Assembly (NCBI GenBank): GCA_001687465.1
Contig: LVLI01000194.1
Location: 124,001-188,000 of the forward strand
Direction of reading: 5' to 3'
Length of the DNA: 64,000 bases
Origin: Halocafeteria seosinensis
Taxonomy: Eukaryota > Sar > Bigyra > Bicosoecida
Each line of letters starts with the position of its first letter. Within the stretch, counting starts at the first letter, position 1. The notes under the pieces were generated by a model. That model did no database searches. It saw only the letters and a program-made list of their open reading frames with translations, and had not been told where the DNA came from. Shown here piece by piece: positions 43,863-54,365 of this stretch. The position numbers and the translations under genes were made by a program.

Positions 43863-45233
43863 ATGGACGTTGAAGCCCAAAAGGACGGAGATGCAACTCC
43901 TACAGGAGCATTCCAACCAAACGATGCTCCTCGGCAAGCCCAACATGAGACTGAAGTAGCTTCTAGTCCTACTGCTGCGAAGGAGACTGCCTCCTTTACT
44001 GAGGCAACGTTGGAGAGTTTAATCAAGGAGCATCCGATAGTTATCTTTGGGACCACTACTTGCCCTTTTACAACTCATGCACTAGACATACTGGAGTCCT
44101 CTGGAGTCCCATTCAAGTCGTTTGAGCTGAACAAGTTAAGCAATGGATCTGCCATACGCAAGGTTGTCGAGGCTTACACCAAGTACTACACCGTGCCGAA
44201 TATCTTTGTGAAAGGAGATCATATCGGAGGGTGCAATGAATTAGTTGCTTTGGAAAAATCGGGAGACCTAGACAAGCTGGCTAGAGAGCGAGCTGTCGAG
44301 GGTAGTTCCAACGAGAAGCAGGTGCCGTCCTCGCCCCGTCCTGAACAAAGGATTAGTAGATCGGGTCTCTTTTGGTTCCCTTCCACTGTCAACAGCTATG
44401 CTGTCCGTTTGATTGGTTTGCAAACTGTAATTTTGTCCCTATTCGGTATCATCTTCAGGAATGAAAGCGAAATGAAATGGATTATTGTGGGTCTGGCAGG
44501 CGACTTCGTTGCTCGCCTGCTAGCGGGGCCGACGTTTTCCTTATTGGGTATTATCGCTGGGACGCTCACTGCATACTTCCCACCGCGGTTTGGTGCTGGA
44601 CCACCAAAGCAGTTTGCTGCGTCTATTGGTATGTGCTTCTCGGGTCTCGCTGCTGGTTTGTTACTGGGAGGTTTCGAAACGGCTGCCTCTGTGGTACTGG
44701 CGATACTTATGTTCGCTGCTAGTTTGGAAAGCTTTTTCGACTTCTGCTTGGGATGTTACTTTTTCGGACTCATGATTGACCTTGGACTAGTTCCTAAATC
44801 AATCTACAAGTATCATTTGGAGACCCTTCCAGAAGTCAAGCGGGGATGGCAAAAGTTCCATGTTCAAGAAGAAGGTCTTCCGGAAATCCGAGAAATTCGA
44901 GCTTCGCCAAAACGTGGTGCTCAATCTAGCCCGCTTCCCATTGACCCTAAGATTAAGACAAAGAGAGATGAACATAAGTGGTTTGATGTTCACCTTATTC
45001 GGCACATGCAAGTTATCTACTTTATACATCCGCTTACAATTGCCATACTTGCTTTAGTATGGAATATGATGTCCGACCGGTGGATCGCCCTACGACTCGC
45101 CCTCTGTAATTTGGCATATCCTTGGATCCGTCTCGGCGGTCTTATTTTGCATCTATTTGCTTGCCTACAGTCTAAAAGCCGCGTTGTACCCCCAAAAAGT
45201 GAGAAAAGACTGGCAACATTAGTTCAAGGGTAA
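43863..45233 (+). CDS. Glutaredoxin fused to DUF4395 membrane domain
   Basis: Intronless frame of about 456 residues from ATG at 43863. A polar N-terminus is followed by a glutaredoxin domain: IVIFGTTTCPFTTHALDIL with active-site CPFT (second Cys replaced by Thr, hence monothiol), and the GSH-binding TVPNIFVKGDHIGGCNEL. Then a DUF4395-like membrane domain begins VNSYAVRLIGLQTVILSLFG, with LLAGPTFSLLGIIAGTLTAY, PPRFGAGPPKQFAASIG and a small-residue helix with LESFFDFCLGCYFFGLMI. Two more hydrophobic segments near the end (IYFIHPLTIAILALVW, LGGLILHLFACLQ) may pair with the next frame. The stop TAA is followed after one base by the ATG of the TDT-hemerythrin frame. Redox control of membrane transport is inference. 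Confidence 0.8.
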   Translation: MDVEAQKDGDATPTGAFQPNDAPRQAQHETEVASSPTAAKETASFTEATLESLIKEHPIVIFGTTTCPFTTHALDILESSGVPFKSFELNKLSNGSAIRKVVEAYTKYYTVPNIFVKGDHIGGCNELVALEKSGDLDKLARERAVEGSSNEKQVPSSPRPEQRISRSGLFWFPSTVNSYAVRLIGLQTVILSLFGIIFRNESEMKWIIVGLAGDFVARLLAGPTFSLLGIIAGTLTAYFPPRFGAGPPKQFAASIGMCFSGLAAGLLLGGFETAASVVLAILMFAASLESFFDFCLGCYFFGLMIDLGLVPKSIYKYHLETLPEVKRGWQKFHVQEEGLPEIREIRASPKRGAQSSPLPIDPKIKTKRDEHKWFDVHLIRHMQVIYFIHPLTIAILALVWNMMSDRWIALRLALCNLAYPWIRLGGLILHLFACLQSKSRVVPPKSEKRLATLVQG

Positions 45234-45234
45234 C

Positions 45235-46674
45235 ATGGTTGTTGCGCTTCCTGCAAACTTGATCCTGCTGTCAAAACTGTTATACGAAGCCGATGGAGAC
45301 GAAAAATCAGCCCAAGTATTGTTTTGGATCGGGGCCTGTAGTGCCATGGTGGTCTCTCTTGCCAAATGCTCCGACTGGTTCTATTGTCGTTGGTCACTCG
45401 AGTCCGTCAACGTTTCGATGCTGCTTCATCCCCTTGTTGCTTTCTTTGCATCATTTGTAGGACCTTCGCTATCAGTGTCCTACGTGGAAGCATCCTATTG
45501 GTGGTTGTCCTTTGGTTTGGTTATGTACTTTGTGCTGCTGGCTGTCTTAACCTTGAAGACTATCCTGGATCATCATTCCGACGAGAGAATCCGCGCCTCC
45601 CAGGCGTTGTTCGTTGTAGCTCCCGTGCTTGCAAGCCTGAGTTTCCAGGCGGTCACTGGTCAAACAGGTATTTTCTTTCGCGTATTCTACTATTTTGGAT
45701 ATTCCATGTTGGGCGTAAGCCTATTTGGAGCATTCTCGGGTTTCTTTTTCTCAAACAAGTTCTCGCAAACCAACTGGGCTTGGGGAATTGCACTCGCGGG
45801 CTTGACAGCTGGTACAATCTCCTACGATCGTCAGATTGATTCAGAGTTTACCGAAGTCTGGGTATTCATTATGCTGGCTGTGACGAATGTTGGCATTGGC
45901 GTTTTGTTGTTCCATACCGTTAACCAATTTTTACACTGGAATCTGTTCGTTCCTGATGACAAGTGGGGACCTATGTCGTTCATGAAACTGACCCATGAAG
46001 CCTTCAGGTGCTTTGTTCCCAAAATCCAAAAGCTCATTGGCACTTCTGAGCCATCGGATGAGATTATTCGGCTCATTGTAGGAAAGCTCAAAACCATGAT
46101 TCATGTTTATGATATCCATTCTGCGCAGGAGGATGATGCTATCTTTCCCATGTTGGAGAAATTCCTCCCAGGGATCACTGAGGATTCGTCGGCGGAACAT
46201 GTGGAACAGCATGCCTTTATAGATCGCCTCAGGAAAGCCGTTGATACTTTGCTGGCAAAGAAAGAGAATAAGCTGGAAGAGTCGAACCCTGATGAGGTGA
46301 ACTTAATATTCAAGGATCTCCCGGGCTTCTTGGACGAGTTGTTGGCACATCTGCGCGAAGAAGAAAACTCCGCCAGTGTCCTCATGAGAAAATACGTTTC
46401 AGTGGATCTCCAAAAGGAAACTGCCGTGCGCTGCTTTGAAAATTTGACTTATGATCAGTTGGCGCCGTTCATTTCGTGGATTCTGCACGAGTTGGAACTG
46501 GGTGGTCAAAGAGTCCGTTTCCTCAAAGCACTTTTGTGGGCCAGACCTGCGTATTGTGAAGCCATCGGGATGATGGTGTATCGTCAGGTTGATGATGTAA
46601 TGTGGGTTCAGTTGTCCGAAAGCATCCCAGAAATGATTCCTCGAGGTGTACCTGGGTGGCGCAGATACTTCTAA
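45235..46674 (+). CDS. TDT-family (TehA/SLAC1-like) transporter fused to hemerythrin HHE domain
   Basis: Intronless 479-residue frame. The N-terminal 250 residues form about eight to ten membrane helices (ALPANLILLSKLL, MLLHPLVAFFASFVG, WWLSFGLVMYFVLLAVLTLK, QALFVVAPVLASLSFQAVTG, WAWGIALAGLTAGTISYD). This matches the TDT superfamily of anion channels/C4-dicarboxylate exporters (TehA, Mae1, SLAC1). A hemerythrin-like domain follows, with spaced ligands in IHVYDIHSAQEDDAIFPMLE, EHVEQHAFIDRLRK and ELLAHLREEENSASV, suited to a di-iron centre. A second conserved helical segment ends GVPGWRRYF. Iron or oxygen sensing by the HHE domain is family knowledge; gating of the channel by it is inference. 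The frame is +1 relative to the preceding one. Confidence 0.85.
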   Translation: MVVALPANLILLSKLLYEADGDEKSAQVLFWIGACSAMVVSLAKCSDWFYCRWSLESVNVSMLLHPLVAFFASFVGPSLSVSYVEASYWWLSFGLVMYFVLLAVLTLKTILDHHSDERIRASQALFVVAPVLASLSFQAVTGQTGIFFRVFYYFGYSMLGVSLFGAFSGFFFSNKFSQTNWAWGIALAGLTAGTISYDRQIDSEFTEVWVFIMLAVTNVGIGVLLFHTVNQFLHWNLFVPDDKWGPMSFMKLTHEAFRCFVPKIQKLIGTSEPSDEIIRLIVGKLKTMIHVYDIHSAQEDDAIFPMLEKFLPGITEDSSAEHVEQHAFIDRLRKAVDTLLAKKENKLEESNPDEVNLIFKDLPGFLDELLAHLREEENSASVLMRKYVSVDLQKETAVRCFENLTYDQLAPFISWILHELELGGQRVRFLKALLWARPAYCEAIGMMVYRQVDDVMWVQLSESIPEMIPRGVPGWRRYF

Positions 46675-47226
46675 TTACATATCTGTCACATTTGTGTGTG
46701 TGTAATTAAAACATTACCCTGTTGGCTTGTTTGTGGCATACCCTTCACATTTATCATTATACAAGTTGCAGGTGGATATTTCAAATATTCCACACTCACA
46801 AAGTTTTTCGCTGATAAATGGTAGTTCCATTTTCCGTAATACCTTGATACCGGTACGCTAGTAATCGTGCGGCAGCCTATGGCCACGTTGGCTGTCTACT
46901 ACCACGGTAAGCTCAATTCGACGTCGCAATGGTGCGACTGATGCGCCATCGAACTGAAGCCATGCGCCACTCACTTACACCACATTCCTACTGAGGTATC
47001 GAAAATTTCGATAATATTATGGTGGACTCTTATATGCATCAATTGTTTTTCTGGTAGAGCAATAGACGCGAAAACATGCGCTTAACGCATATTTGTCGCA
47101 GTGCGACGTAGGTTAGTTGGAAGACAGAAACAGTTCATTCGAATTTCCTCTTCTTTGAGCCAAGGGAGGAGACGTTCGTCAATAGAGACGCACTTTGAGG
47201 AAAAAAAGAACATGAACGCGTAAAAA
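46675..47226. other. Intergenic region, no gene seen
   Basis: About 550 bp after the TDT-hemerythrin gene. An inverted repeat, TATCGAAAATTTCGATA, lies at about 46997-47013. No coding or RNA feature is supportable. Confidence 0.6.
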
Positions 47227-50200
47227 ATGCTAAAATTACCTAGAGTCAACAGCCGCGGTGGGACGACCACTCGACGACATCCATCCAGGATGACACACAC
47301 TAACAGCAGCCACGCAGAAGATGACCACGGGCGTTTAAAGGCGGATGCAGACTCAGTCTGTGCCGTTCTAGCTATGCATGGAGCTCCTCAGGTATGTGGG
47401 AGAACGCGAGGGTAACTTGTCCTTCACTACCGCGCAACGGAACTTCGGGACTTGTCACGCTTCGTGTACTTCCCGCAGAGAATTCAACAACAAGCGCAGC
47501 GCTTTGATGGATACTTCTCACTTTACGGATACTTAGTAAGTCAAGATTGTTTGTCCCATGTGCTTGGTGTTACCTGCATTGCGTGCTTTCCTTGTGAGCT
47601 ATTGGCAGCACCCAAAGACAATGAGAGAATTGCTAGTTCTAGTGAAACAAATCAACCGAAATTTCGTTGCGAAAGCACGAAATGCAGACCTAACAGAAAT
47701 ATCGATCGATCTGAGAGATTTAGAAATGGCAATGGACCTGATTGATGAGCCAGCAAGTGGTTTAGCAATAACCCAATTAGGGATCCGTGACCTCAAGCAA
47801 AATGGCTCTGCGAATGGTTTCATTGAAAAGCTGACAAATGACCCTCAGTTTTCTTCTGGTTCAACGCGTAAATTGCTTCCTCCTGTGCCGATACGCACAG
47901 TCCTCTACGTGTGGACGATGACATCGTATGCTAAGTATTATCTTCTTCAAACACGGATGGAAACGGCGCTGTCATGTGCACAAGAAGTAATAGCACTAGT
48001 TCGGGGTTCCTCACTTTCAGAAAAACTAAAGGCGGAACCTTACTTTCAGTTCTTTGATGAAGAAATGTTTTCTCTGGATTTATCCCATGTATTATATGTA
48101 AAATCACTCGCAGAGTATCAGCTTCGGATGATTCAAGACGCATGCTCAACCATCGTGGATGCGATAGACGAAGGTAGCCAGGAATGGCGACGTTGTTACA
48201 ATGCATTGTCCCAGAATGAACAGCAAAGTGAAGGTACTACAGTGGACGCATCTCAACGTGTAGCAAGGTACAAAATGAAAACATTGGCATTGAGCGACAT
48301 TTATGAATTGGCAGGAGAACTGTTTGAACGGTTGGGAGACTACGATACCTCTATAGCTAACTACGAGCGTTCTCTGGAACTTAGATCCCAATTTGAGAGC
48401 CAACTACATACGGAAAAATCCAAAGAGTTACTTGAGGATATTCGTCGCGTGGAAGACTTATTCGACAGAACTCTCGAGAAGAGCGATGATTCAACCCGGA
48501 GCTCGCCCTTGCGACGGCGAAAGCTACAGGGGGCTTCAGGAGTTCCTCGTAAACCGTTCAATTCTAAGGGAACAGATCGAAAAGGAAGACAGACAACAGC
48601 TTCAGGCCAATTGACTAACACTTTGTTGCCTAGTAAACAAAAGGCATTATCTCCTTCTGCAATGAAAGAATTGCAAAAGCCGTACAATGGAATGCTACGT
48701 CCCAGGGTGGGTAACAGTTTTTCACAGCCCGGTTGGGGTAACCATAGGAGTGCAGAGCAGGGGCTGTCTCAGGAGTCTGAAACCTCCGAAGAGCATGGCG
48801 ACTCAGGGAAGATAGGAAGACCTTCTAAAAATGTGTTCAGTAGAATAGTATTGGCCTCTTGTTTGTTGCGAAGATGGCAGCGAGGTAAAACAAAAGCTTA
48901 CGTACTTGAGGAACCGAGCTTGGAGAAGTTCATGAGAGGCGAAGCCACAGTAGACGAAATACCCGCTCACTCCCGACGAAGCAGCCAAGGCTCGGTTTCG
49001 GAATCTCGACGACACGACGGGTCTGGAAGCGAGGGGTATGGAGTCAGTGATTCCTGCTCAGGATCCCCACGCACCGAAGTGAGTCCGCGTTGTGTAGAGG
49101 GGCAAAGATTTGACAAGTACGAAGGTGTGGAAACAGGAAGACAAGAGGAACATAGATACTTGTGGACTAGCTCCGGCTGCTACCATCCCATAGGAATGGC
49201 AGTGAAACGACGTGTTAATGTGCCCTTGGTTGTTGCTTCCACAACGGAACGAGAAACTAACGATACTAGTCGGCAAGTGGAACGTGGAGATCGCAACAGT
49301 TCAAACCTCAAGCAGGATCCTGATAAATATTCAGAACCAAGAGCGACTGCGAGACTTGATGCAGAGAACGCAAGCAAAGGAGGAAATTGTGAATCTGTGT
49401 CGAACAATGGCCAATCCGGAAGCAATATGAATGCAAATTTTGTTTTTCACGGTACAAGCAGGCACTACGAAGAAGTGAGCAGTAAGGATCAGGAAAAGAA
49501 GAAGACAGTTATAAAAGATGTTCGTCAAAACAAGTCGACCGCGTCAACGGAGCAAGAGAGAGGTCGCGAACATACACACGTTGAGCCCCCCGATTCGGAA
49601 CCTTCTCAACAACAACAATCAACAGCTTCAACTAGTGAAGCTACAATCAGTGGCACACAACAAGTTCTGAGCCAATATTCCAAAAAGGGGTACCAGAAGG
49701 ATGAGTCGCTCCCTGTCTCAAGATCGCCGAGGCGGTCGGAGGAGACTGCATCTGAAACGGCTAAGGAATCTCCACAGAATGCTGATGAGAATATCAAGAA
49801 ACGACGACAAGAAAAACATGGTGCAGTGATGGACACTTTTCTCTTTTCAGACAATTTATTCGATGCCTATGTTGATGACACGTATGAAGACGCCGGGGGT
49901 GATTCTCAAAACGTTGACCAGCGATCACCTCGAGGAACTAAAAAACGATCTGTTTCTCGCTTCTCCATGAGCATCCCTAGTATGACCGAATTTCAGGTAC
50001 CAGCAAAGCCCTCCGTTAATGAAAGTGGAGAGAAAGAGAACAGCGCTCAAATTCCTTGGGAGTCGAAGAACAAAGAGAAAGAGAGTAATTCCCCTAGGAA
50101 GAAACATAGCTCTCTGTCACGGTTCTCTATGAGTATACCAAGTATGAACGTCTTCGATCTTCCGTCAAATCACCTAAAGGAAGGTTCTGATGAAAGGGGA

Positions 50201-50527
50201 GACTCAGCAAGGACAAGCACCGGAGGTAGAGAGGAAGATGAGGAGGAATCTGTTTCCATGGACATTCCAGCAGAGCAATGGGGGACTGAGCAAGCCACTC
50301 AATCAAGAGCTGGAGGGAAGGGAACCTTAGGTCGCCGGTTATTCATCAACTCTTTGTTGCGAGAAAGCTTAGCTCAGCACGATGGCGGTACGGATGAAAA
50401 GATTTCTGAGCCGAACCAATTCTTCTTAGATTGTTTGGTCCGGGCCGTTCGATTAGTGGCATTGATTACCCGGCTGGAAAAGTATGTGCGGCAATTTAAG
50501 CAGAGAAGACAGAGAAACGAGGATTGA
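47227..50527 (+). CDS. Large TPR-like / intrinsically disordered protein
   Basis: Three exons (47227-47391, 47479-47535, 47609-50527) give about 1046 residues. The N-terminal 330 residues are helical; GELFERLGDYDTSIANYERS has the look of a TPR unit, and similar helices precede it. The remaining 700 residues are polar and Ser/Glu/Lys-rich with no folded domain seen. Near the C-terminus a short element recurs: RSVSRFSMSIPSMTEFQVP at about 49950-50000 and SSLSRFSMSIPSMNVFDLP at about 50110-50160. The extreme C-terminus is basic and helical (RLEKYVRQFKQRRQR). No close family was recognised. A scaffold function with a repeated linear motif is inferred. Confidence 0.7.
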
Positions 50528-50690
50528 GGTAGTTCCTTGGAACATATGCAATAAGAGTTTAAACGAACATAGACTTGGATATGTCGCTATTCAGAGGAGT
50601 GAGTGACCTACCTACATCGCTACATTTTTTAAGTGTTGCAATCTTCATCCCTCAGTTCATGATTTCAACATTTTGTTCTATACATCCATC

Positions 50691-51275
50691 TTAATTACGA
50701 ATGGAAAAATCCTCCAAGATGTGTTCTCGAATATCCGGGAGGCAGAGTGCTGCGATTGAAAAGCGGGTTCCCGAGTTGCACCTGCATTGGGGCTTCACTT
50801 CCTTGTGTCTCCCACGTACCTCGTATTTTGTTTCTGGTCCTGTTTCACAGCCGCGGGGTACTTAACAATCGTCAGCCCGTGTCCTCGCACTGTACAGACC
50901 TTGGCATTTTTGTTTTGTTTCTGTGAAGATAAGAAGATCGCTGAACAAAATCCACCGCCAGTCACAGCAGGTCCCCACCTCTACGTACCTGAATTTCTTC
51001 GACGCTAGGTGGATCCTTTTCAGACGTCGCGTTGGCAATCGCACGTTTCTCAGCTGCATTCATCACCAAAATAGTGGTAACTTACGTTCATAGCCCCGCC
51101 ATTTCTTTGTGCGAACGGATTTTGCGCGCGCCCTTTTTCGACCTTCAACCCAGTGTATTCGACACCGCTCTGCATACTCTGCTGCTCTACACTTACCTTT
51201 GGTCAATCCTGTGAAAGTTCGATAGAGCCTCTCATGGGGAGGAAGGCGCTCCATGTTGGCACTAGTGTACGACAT
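50691..51275 (-). CDS. Candidate small split gene, product unknown
   Basis: Minus-strand ATG at 51275 gives MSYTSANMERLPPHERL and YRTFTGLTK before a GTAAGT donor. Downstream, several segments bounded by consensus splice sites are open, including AIANATSEKDPPSVEEIQ before GTACGT, then NAKVCTVRGHGLTIVKYP, and FSIAALCLPDIREHILEDF before TAA. Acidic, natural-looking composition and aligned donors argue for a gene. However, more than one splice combination works; one needs a 32-nt intron, and another ends early at about 50860. No family is recognised. Confidence 0.4.
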
Positions 51276-51801
51276 TTTACTTCGTTGCGACAGAAGTTCG
51301 GTTTCGTCGCACGCAGAGTTCCGTTCGCAACAAGCAGTCTATACGTTTGAAAAATAAATGAGACAATTAACACTGTGTGTATATCGATAACTCGTATACT
51401 ATGATGTGGAGATTAACAATATCGACACTAATTACTGTGCAACTGTATCGGCAACATAACACTTCCTCCCCCGACCCAACAGCCGGGCCCCAGCAGATTC
51501 CCGGCACAACTGCAACGGGTAGTAGGCAACATATACGCGAGGTTGAAAAACCTAAAAGGCAAGAAGAACATATGGGGAGCTCAGGCTAGTTCTAGGGAGA
51601 TGCTTTGATCGCCCGTAGCTAGAAAGCGAGATTGAGCAACAAAATACTGGACCGACTGGCGTCTGTGAGCACTCATGACAACTACGCGACTTACCAAAGG
51701 CCGGTTCCAACCAAGTTCCATCACTATTCCTGGCAGACTCCCTACGGTGACCCAAATTTAGTTTAGACTACACACGTGGCTATGTACTTTATGTACGCAG
51801 C
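51276..51801. other. Intergenic region, no gene seen
   Basis: About 525 bp upstream of the small minus-strand gene. Only short unlinked frames are present. Confidence 0.5.
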
Positions 51802-51953
51802 TCCATCATACCAGTAGATAGTCGCCTCTACCCTTTAAAGACATGAAAAAACTTCCACATCGCTATCGTGATTTTGTTCCATCATACCAGTAAATAGTCG
51901 CCTCTACCCTTTAAAGACATGAAAAAACTTCCACATCGCTATTGTGGTTTTGT
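51802..51953. repeat. 76-bp direct tandem duplication
   Basis: Two adjacent 76-bp copies beginning TCCATCATACCAGTA and ending TTTTG(T). They differ at three positions or so. They lie in the 3' flank of the RING-PHD gene, outside coding sequence. Confidence 0.92.
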
Positions 51954-52070
51954 CATGTTATACGAAGCAAACGGTTGCTGCAAGCCCAACAAGAGATCCG
52001 CGGAGTGCATGCTATCTCTAGCTGTTAAGATAAGCTCCACTTAAAAGAACAAGCATGCAAACAGATACTT

Positions 52071-54038
52071 CTACCTAGAGCTCAAAGAAAGTAGACTACA
52101 CCTTTGCCTCCTACATTCTTGTTGGGAACAGGGAGGTGAGGAGGACGCCGCACTTCTGTACTCGGGTTCGGAAGAGCCCTGACCGCCACGTTCCTCCAAG
52201 AAGTGAACGCAGCGCTCGCAATACCATTCGCCTTCGGGAATCCTCTCGAGACCGACGCAGGGAAAATGGGCTCCTCTGCCACAGCGACCGTCACACAATA
52301 GTAACATGCATGGTTCACCTCCCTGGTTGCACACGTAGCAAGTGGCTTCAAGTTCTTCCCTAGTATAACCGTTGTAGGCTGGTACGAGGTTTCCATCAAC
52401 AGTCCTTATCCATTCCACTGCAATGTAGTTCTCTATCAAGCTAGGTGGAGGGGTAACAACAGTTTGGTCGAGCACCTTCACCCGTCCTGCTACAGAACTG
52501 GTCCTTTGTATCAAGGAAAATGTCCCTTTGCATATCGGGCATTTGTTACTAATTTTAGACCATTTCAAAATACAATGATAATGATAGCAATGCCTGCAGC
52601 CATTGAGTATACCATATTGGTCATAGGCGACCTGTTCTGTGCATATGATGCACTCTAAAGGTTCCTCGTTTAAGCTGTCATTTGTATCAAGTGCGTCCGA
52701 GCAATTGCGCCTTCGTTTCCTACGGCTCTGTTCTTCCGCATCACTACGAATTGATGAAGCTAGTCTAAGAAGTGTATCTCGTTTGCAGCTTTCAGCGTCA
52801 GCGGGCTTTGCCACTTCAATAGTACAAGTCCTCCGTGGGTTCTCTAGTTGCAAGAAATCGCAAATTCTCTTCGCTGCATTCATAGCAGCTTTTCTCGGAC
52901 TTGGCTTTGATAGGCGATACCGAAAATCCTGAAATAGATCATAGAGTGAGACATGGCTACCAAGAGCTGTCGAAGTCTCGGAAGGCAGGGCACGGTTTGT
53001 AGCTCGAGTTGCAGGTCTTTCGTACTTCGAAACCATACTGATCTCTTGGAGTTTTGGACTCCTATTGATAGGTCGTTTACACTGATAGTCACGCACTGAA
53101 GCCGATATCTGCAAGTTACGGTACGAATACGGGCGTCGAACTGTCAGCCAAAAATGTTTCCCACGGCAATTGGCTGCTTTGGTGAGCCGGCGAATCGGTG
53201 CGGGCACTTGAGGAAGTTCGCGTGGACGAAAATTATCCACACGAACAGATAGTCCGTTACTGTTTAGCTCGACGATACCGATAGATGAGCCTGTTACATC
53301 GACTATAGCCTGAAGAGTTGCCTCGTCTCCTGCTGCATCTACGTCACTCATATCTTGCAGATACCTATCGAGATCAACCAGCAGCGTATCACAGCGTCGA
53401 TGTTTGGCTTTGGTTCTGTTTACAGAGGATCGAATTAGCTCAAGAAAGTGGCTGGTATTACAGGAAATCGTAGCTAGAGCAAGTCGCCTCAAACAAACGG
53501 CAGGGCTGTGGGTGCCCGCACAAATCTTGTGGCCTATTTGAGAGGCAAGGCAATTAAATTGGTTACAATGAGCACCGCCGGCAGTTGAGCTCGCGGTTGA
53601 TGGGTTCTCTCCCTCTTCTTCAAGACCAAATCGACTAAGGAACGCGTCAAACGACATCCCTTTGAGAGCAGCGTAAGAATTACTCGTCGTATCTGCCGAG
53701 GTCAGCGACGACAACGCCGAAGATATTCGCCGTTTGACTGCTTTCTCCCGTTGAACAGCATCGGTCTTGTCATGATCTCCCTTGCCATCACTGCAATCTT
53801 CAGTGGCAGGTACGCAGTCCCGCAAATCATCCATGATTCTTCTATGAACTCCTAACGCTCTCCGCGTACATCGTATCCTTCTACTCCAACCCTCCTCCTC
53901 CTTTCTTCCACAACTCCCGGTGCTGGTATCAGATGTATCACCGTCCGAATCGTCGTCGTCCTCCTCCTCTTTGCCATAATACCTGACGGTAGACGACGCT
54001 CTATGCGTACTTCTCGTATGATAAATATGGCGCTCCAT
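52071..54038 (-). CDS. RING and PHD finger protein (PHRF1-like layout)
   Basis: Intronless frame of about 655 residues from ATG at 54038 (MERHIYHTRSTHRASS). The open frame continues upstream without ATG. The N-terminal half is acidic and disordered (KEEEDDDDSDGDTSD). At about residue 440 comes a RING-H2/C3HC4 finger, CIICTEQVAYDQYG...CRHCYHYHCILKW...CPICKG. A PHD finger follows, CYVCNQGGEPCMLLLCDG...GAHFPCVG...GEWYCERC. RING followed by PHD is the order of PHRF1, a ubiquitin ligase that binds H3K36 marks and RNA polymerase II in animals (family knowledge). Chromatin-linked ubiquitin ligase activity is inferred. The tail is serine-rich. Confidence 0.82.
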   Translation of the reverse strand: MERHIYHTRSTHRASSTVRYYGKEEEDDDDSDGDTSDTSTGSCGRKEEEGWSRRIRCTRRALGVHRRIMDDLRDCVPATEDCSDGKGDHDKTDAVQREKAVKRRISSALSSLTSADTTSNSYAALKGMSFDAFLSRFGLEEEGENPSTASSTAGGAHCNQFNCLASQIGHKICAGTHSPAVCLRRLALATISCNTSHFLELIRSSVNRTKAKHRRCDTLLVDLDRYLQDMSDVDAAGDEATLQAIVDVTGSSIGIVELNSNGLSVRVDNFRPRELPQVPAPIRRLTKAANCRGKHFWLTVRRPYSYRNLQISASVRDYQCKRPINRSPKLQEISMVSKYERPATRATNRALPSETSTALGSHVSLYDLFQDFRYRLSKPSPRKAAMNAAKRICDFLQLENPRRTCTIEVAKPADAESCKRDTLLRLASSIRSDAEEQSRRKRRRNCSDALDTNDSLNEEPLECIICTEQVAYDQYGILNGCRHCYHYHCILKWSKISNKCPICKGTFSLIQRTSSVAGRVKVLDQTVVTPPPSLIENYIAVEWIRTVDGNLVPAYNGYTREELEATCYVCNQGGEPCMLLLCDGRCGRGAHFPCVGLERIPEGEWYCERCVHFLEERGGQGSSEPEYRSAASSSPPCSQQECRRQRCSLLSLSSR

Positions 54039-54365
54039 CTCACAGGGCGCAAGGCTTTCTTCCTGAAGCCAACCAAAGGTAAATCTAAACGAGCCAATTT
54101 CAGTCAACGAGTGTGTAGTATGATGAGCATCTCTCACCTCGATCTCGTTCACTTTTATTTATTTATTTTTCATTCATTCATTGGACCATACCCCAATGAT
54201 TAACTTAACCAAACCCGGTACATTCACAGCGACTCCGAGCCTGTCCCAGGACCCAGGTGGATATGCATTTCAAGATTCAAGTTGTTCCTTATTGTATGTA
54301 TGTATGCATGTTAGCAATTGTGTTTAGCTAGCTAGTCAGGTAGATCGTGTAGTAATAGCTTTGTC

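Noticed and set aside
46997-47013. Inverted repeat TATCGAAAATTTCGATA as a regulatory or mobile-element end
   Set aside because: It is AT-rich, isolated and without target duplications, so chance is enough to explain it.
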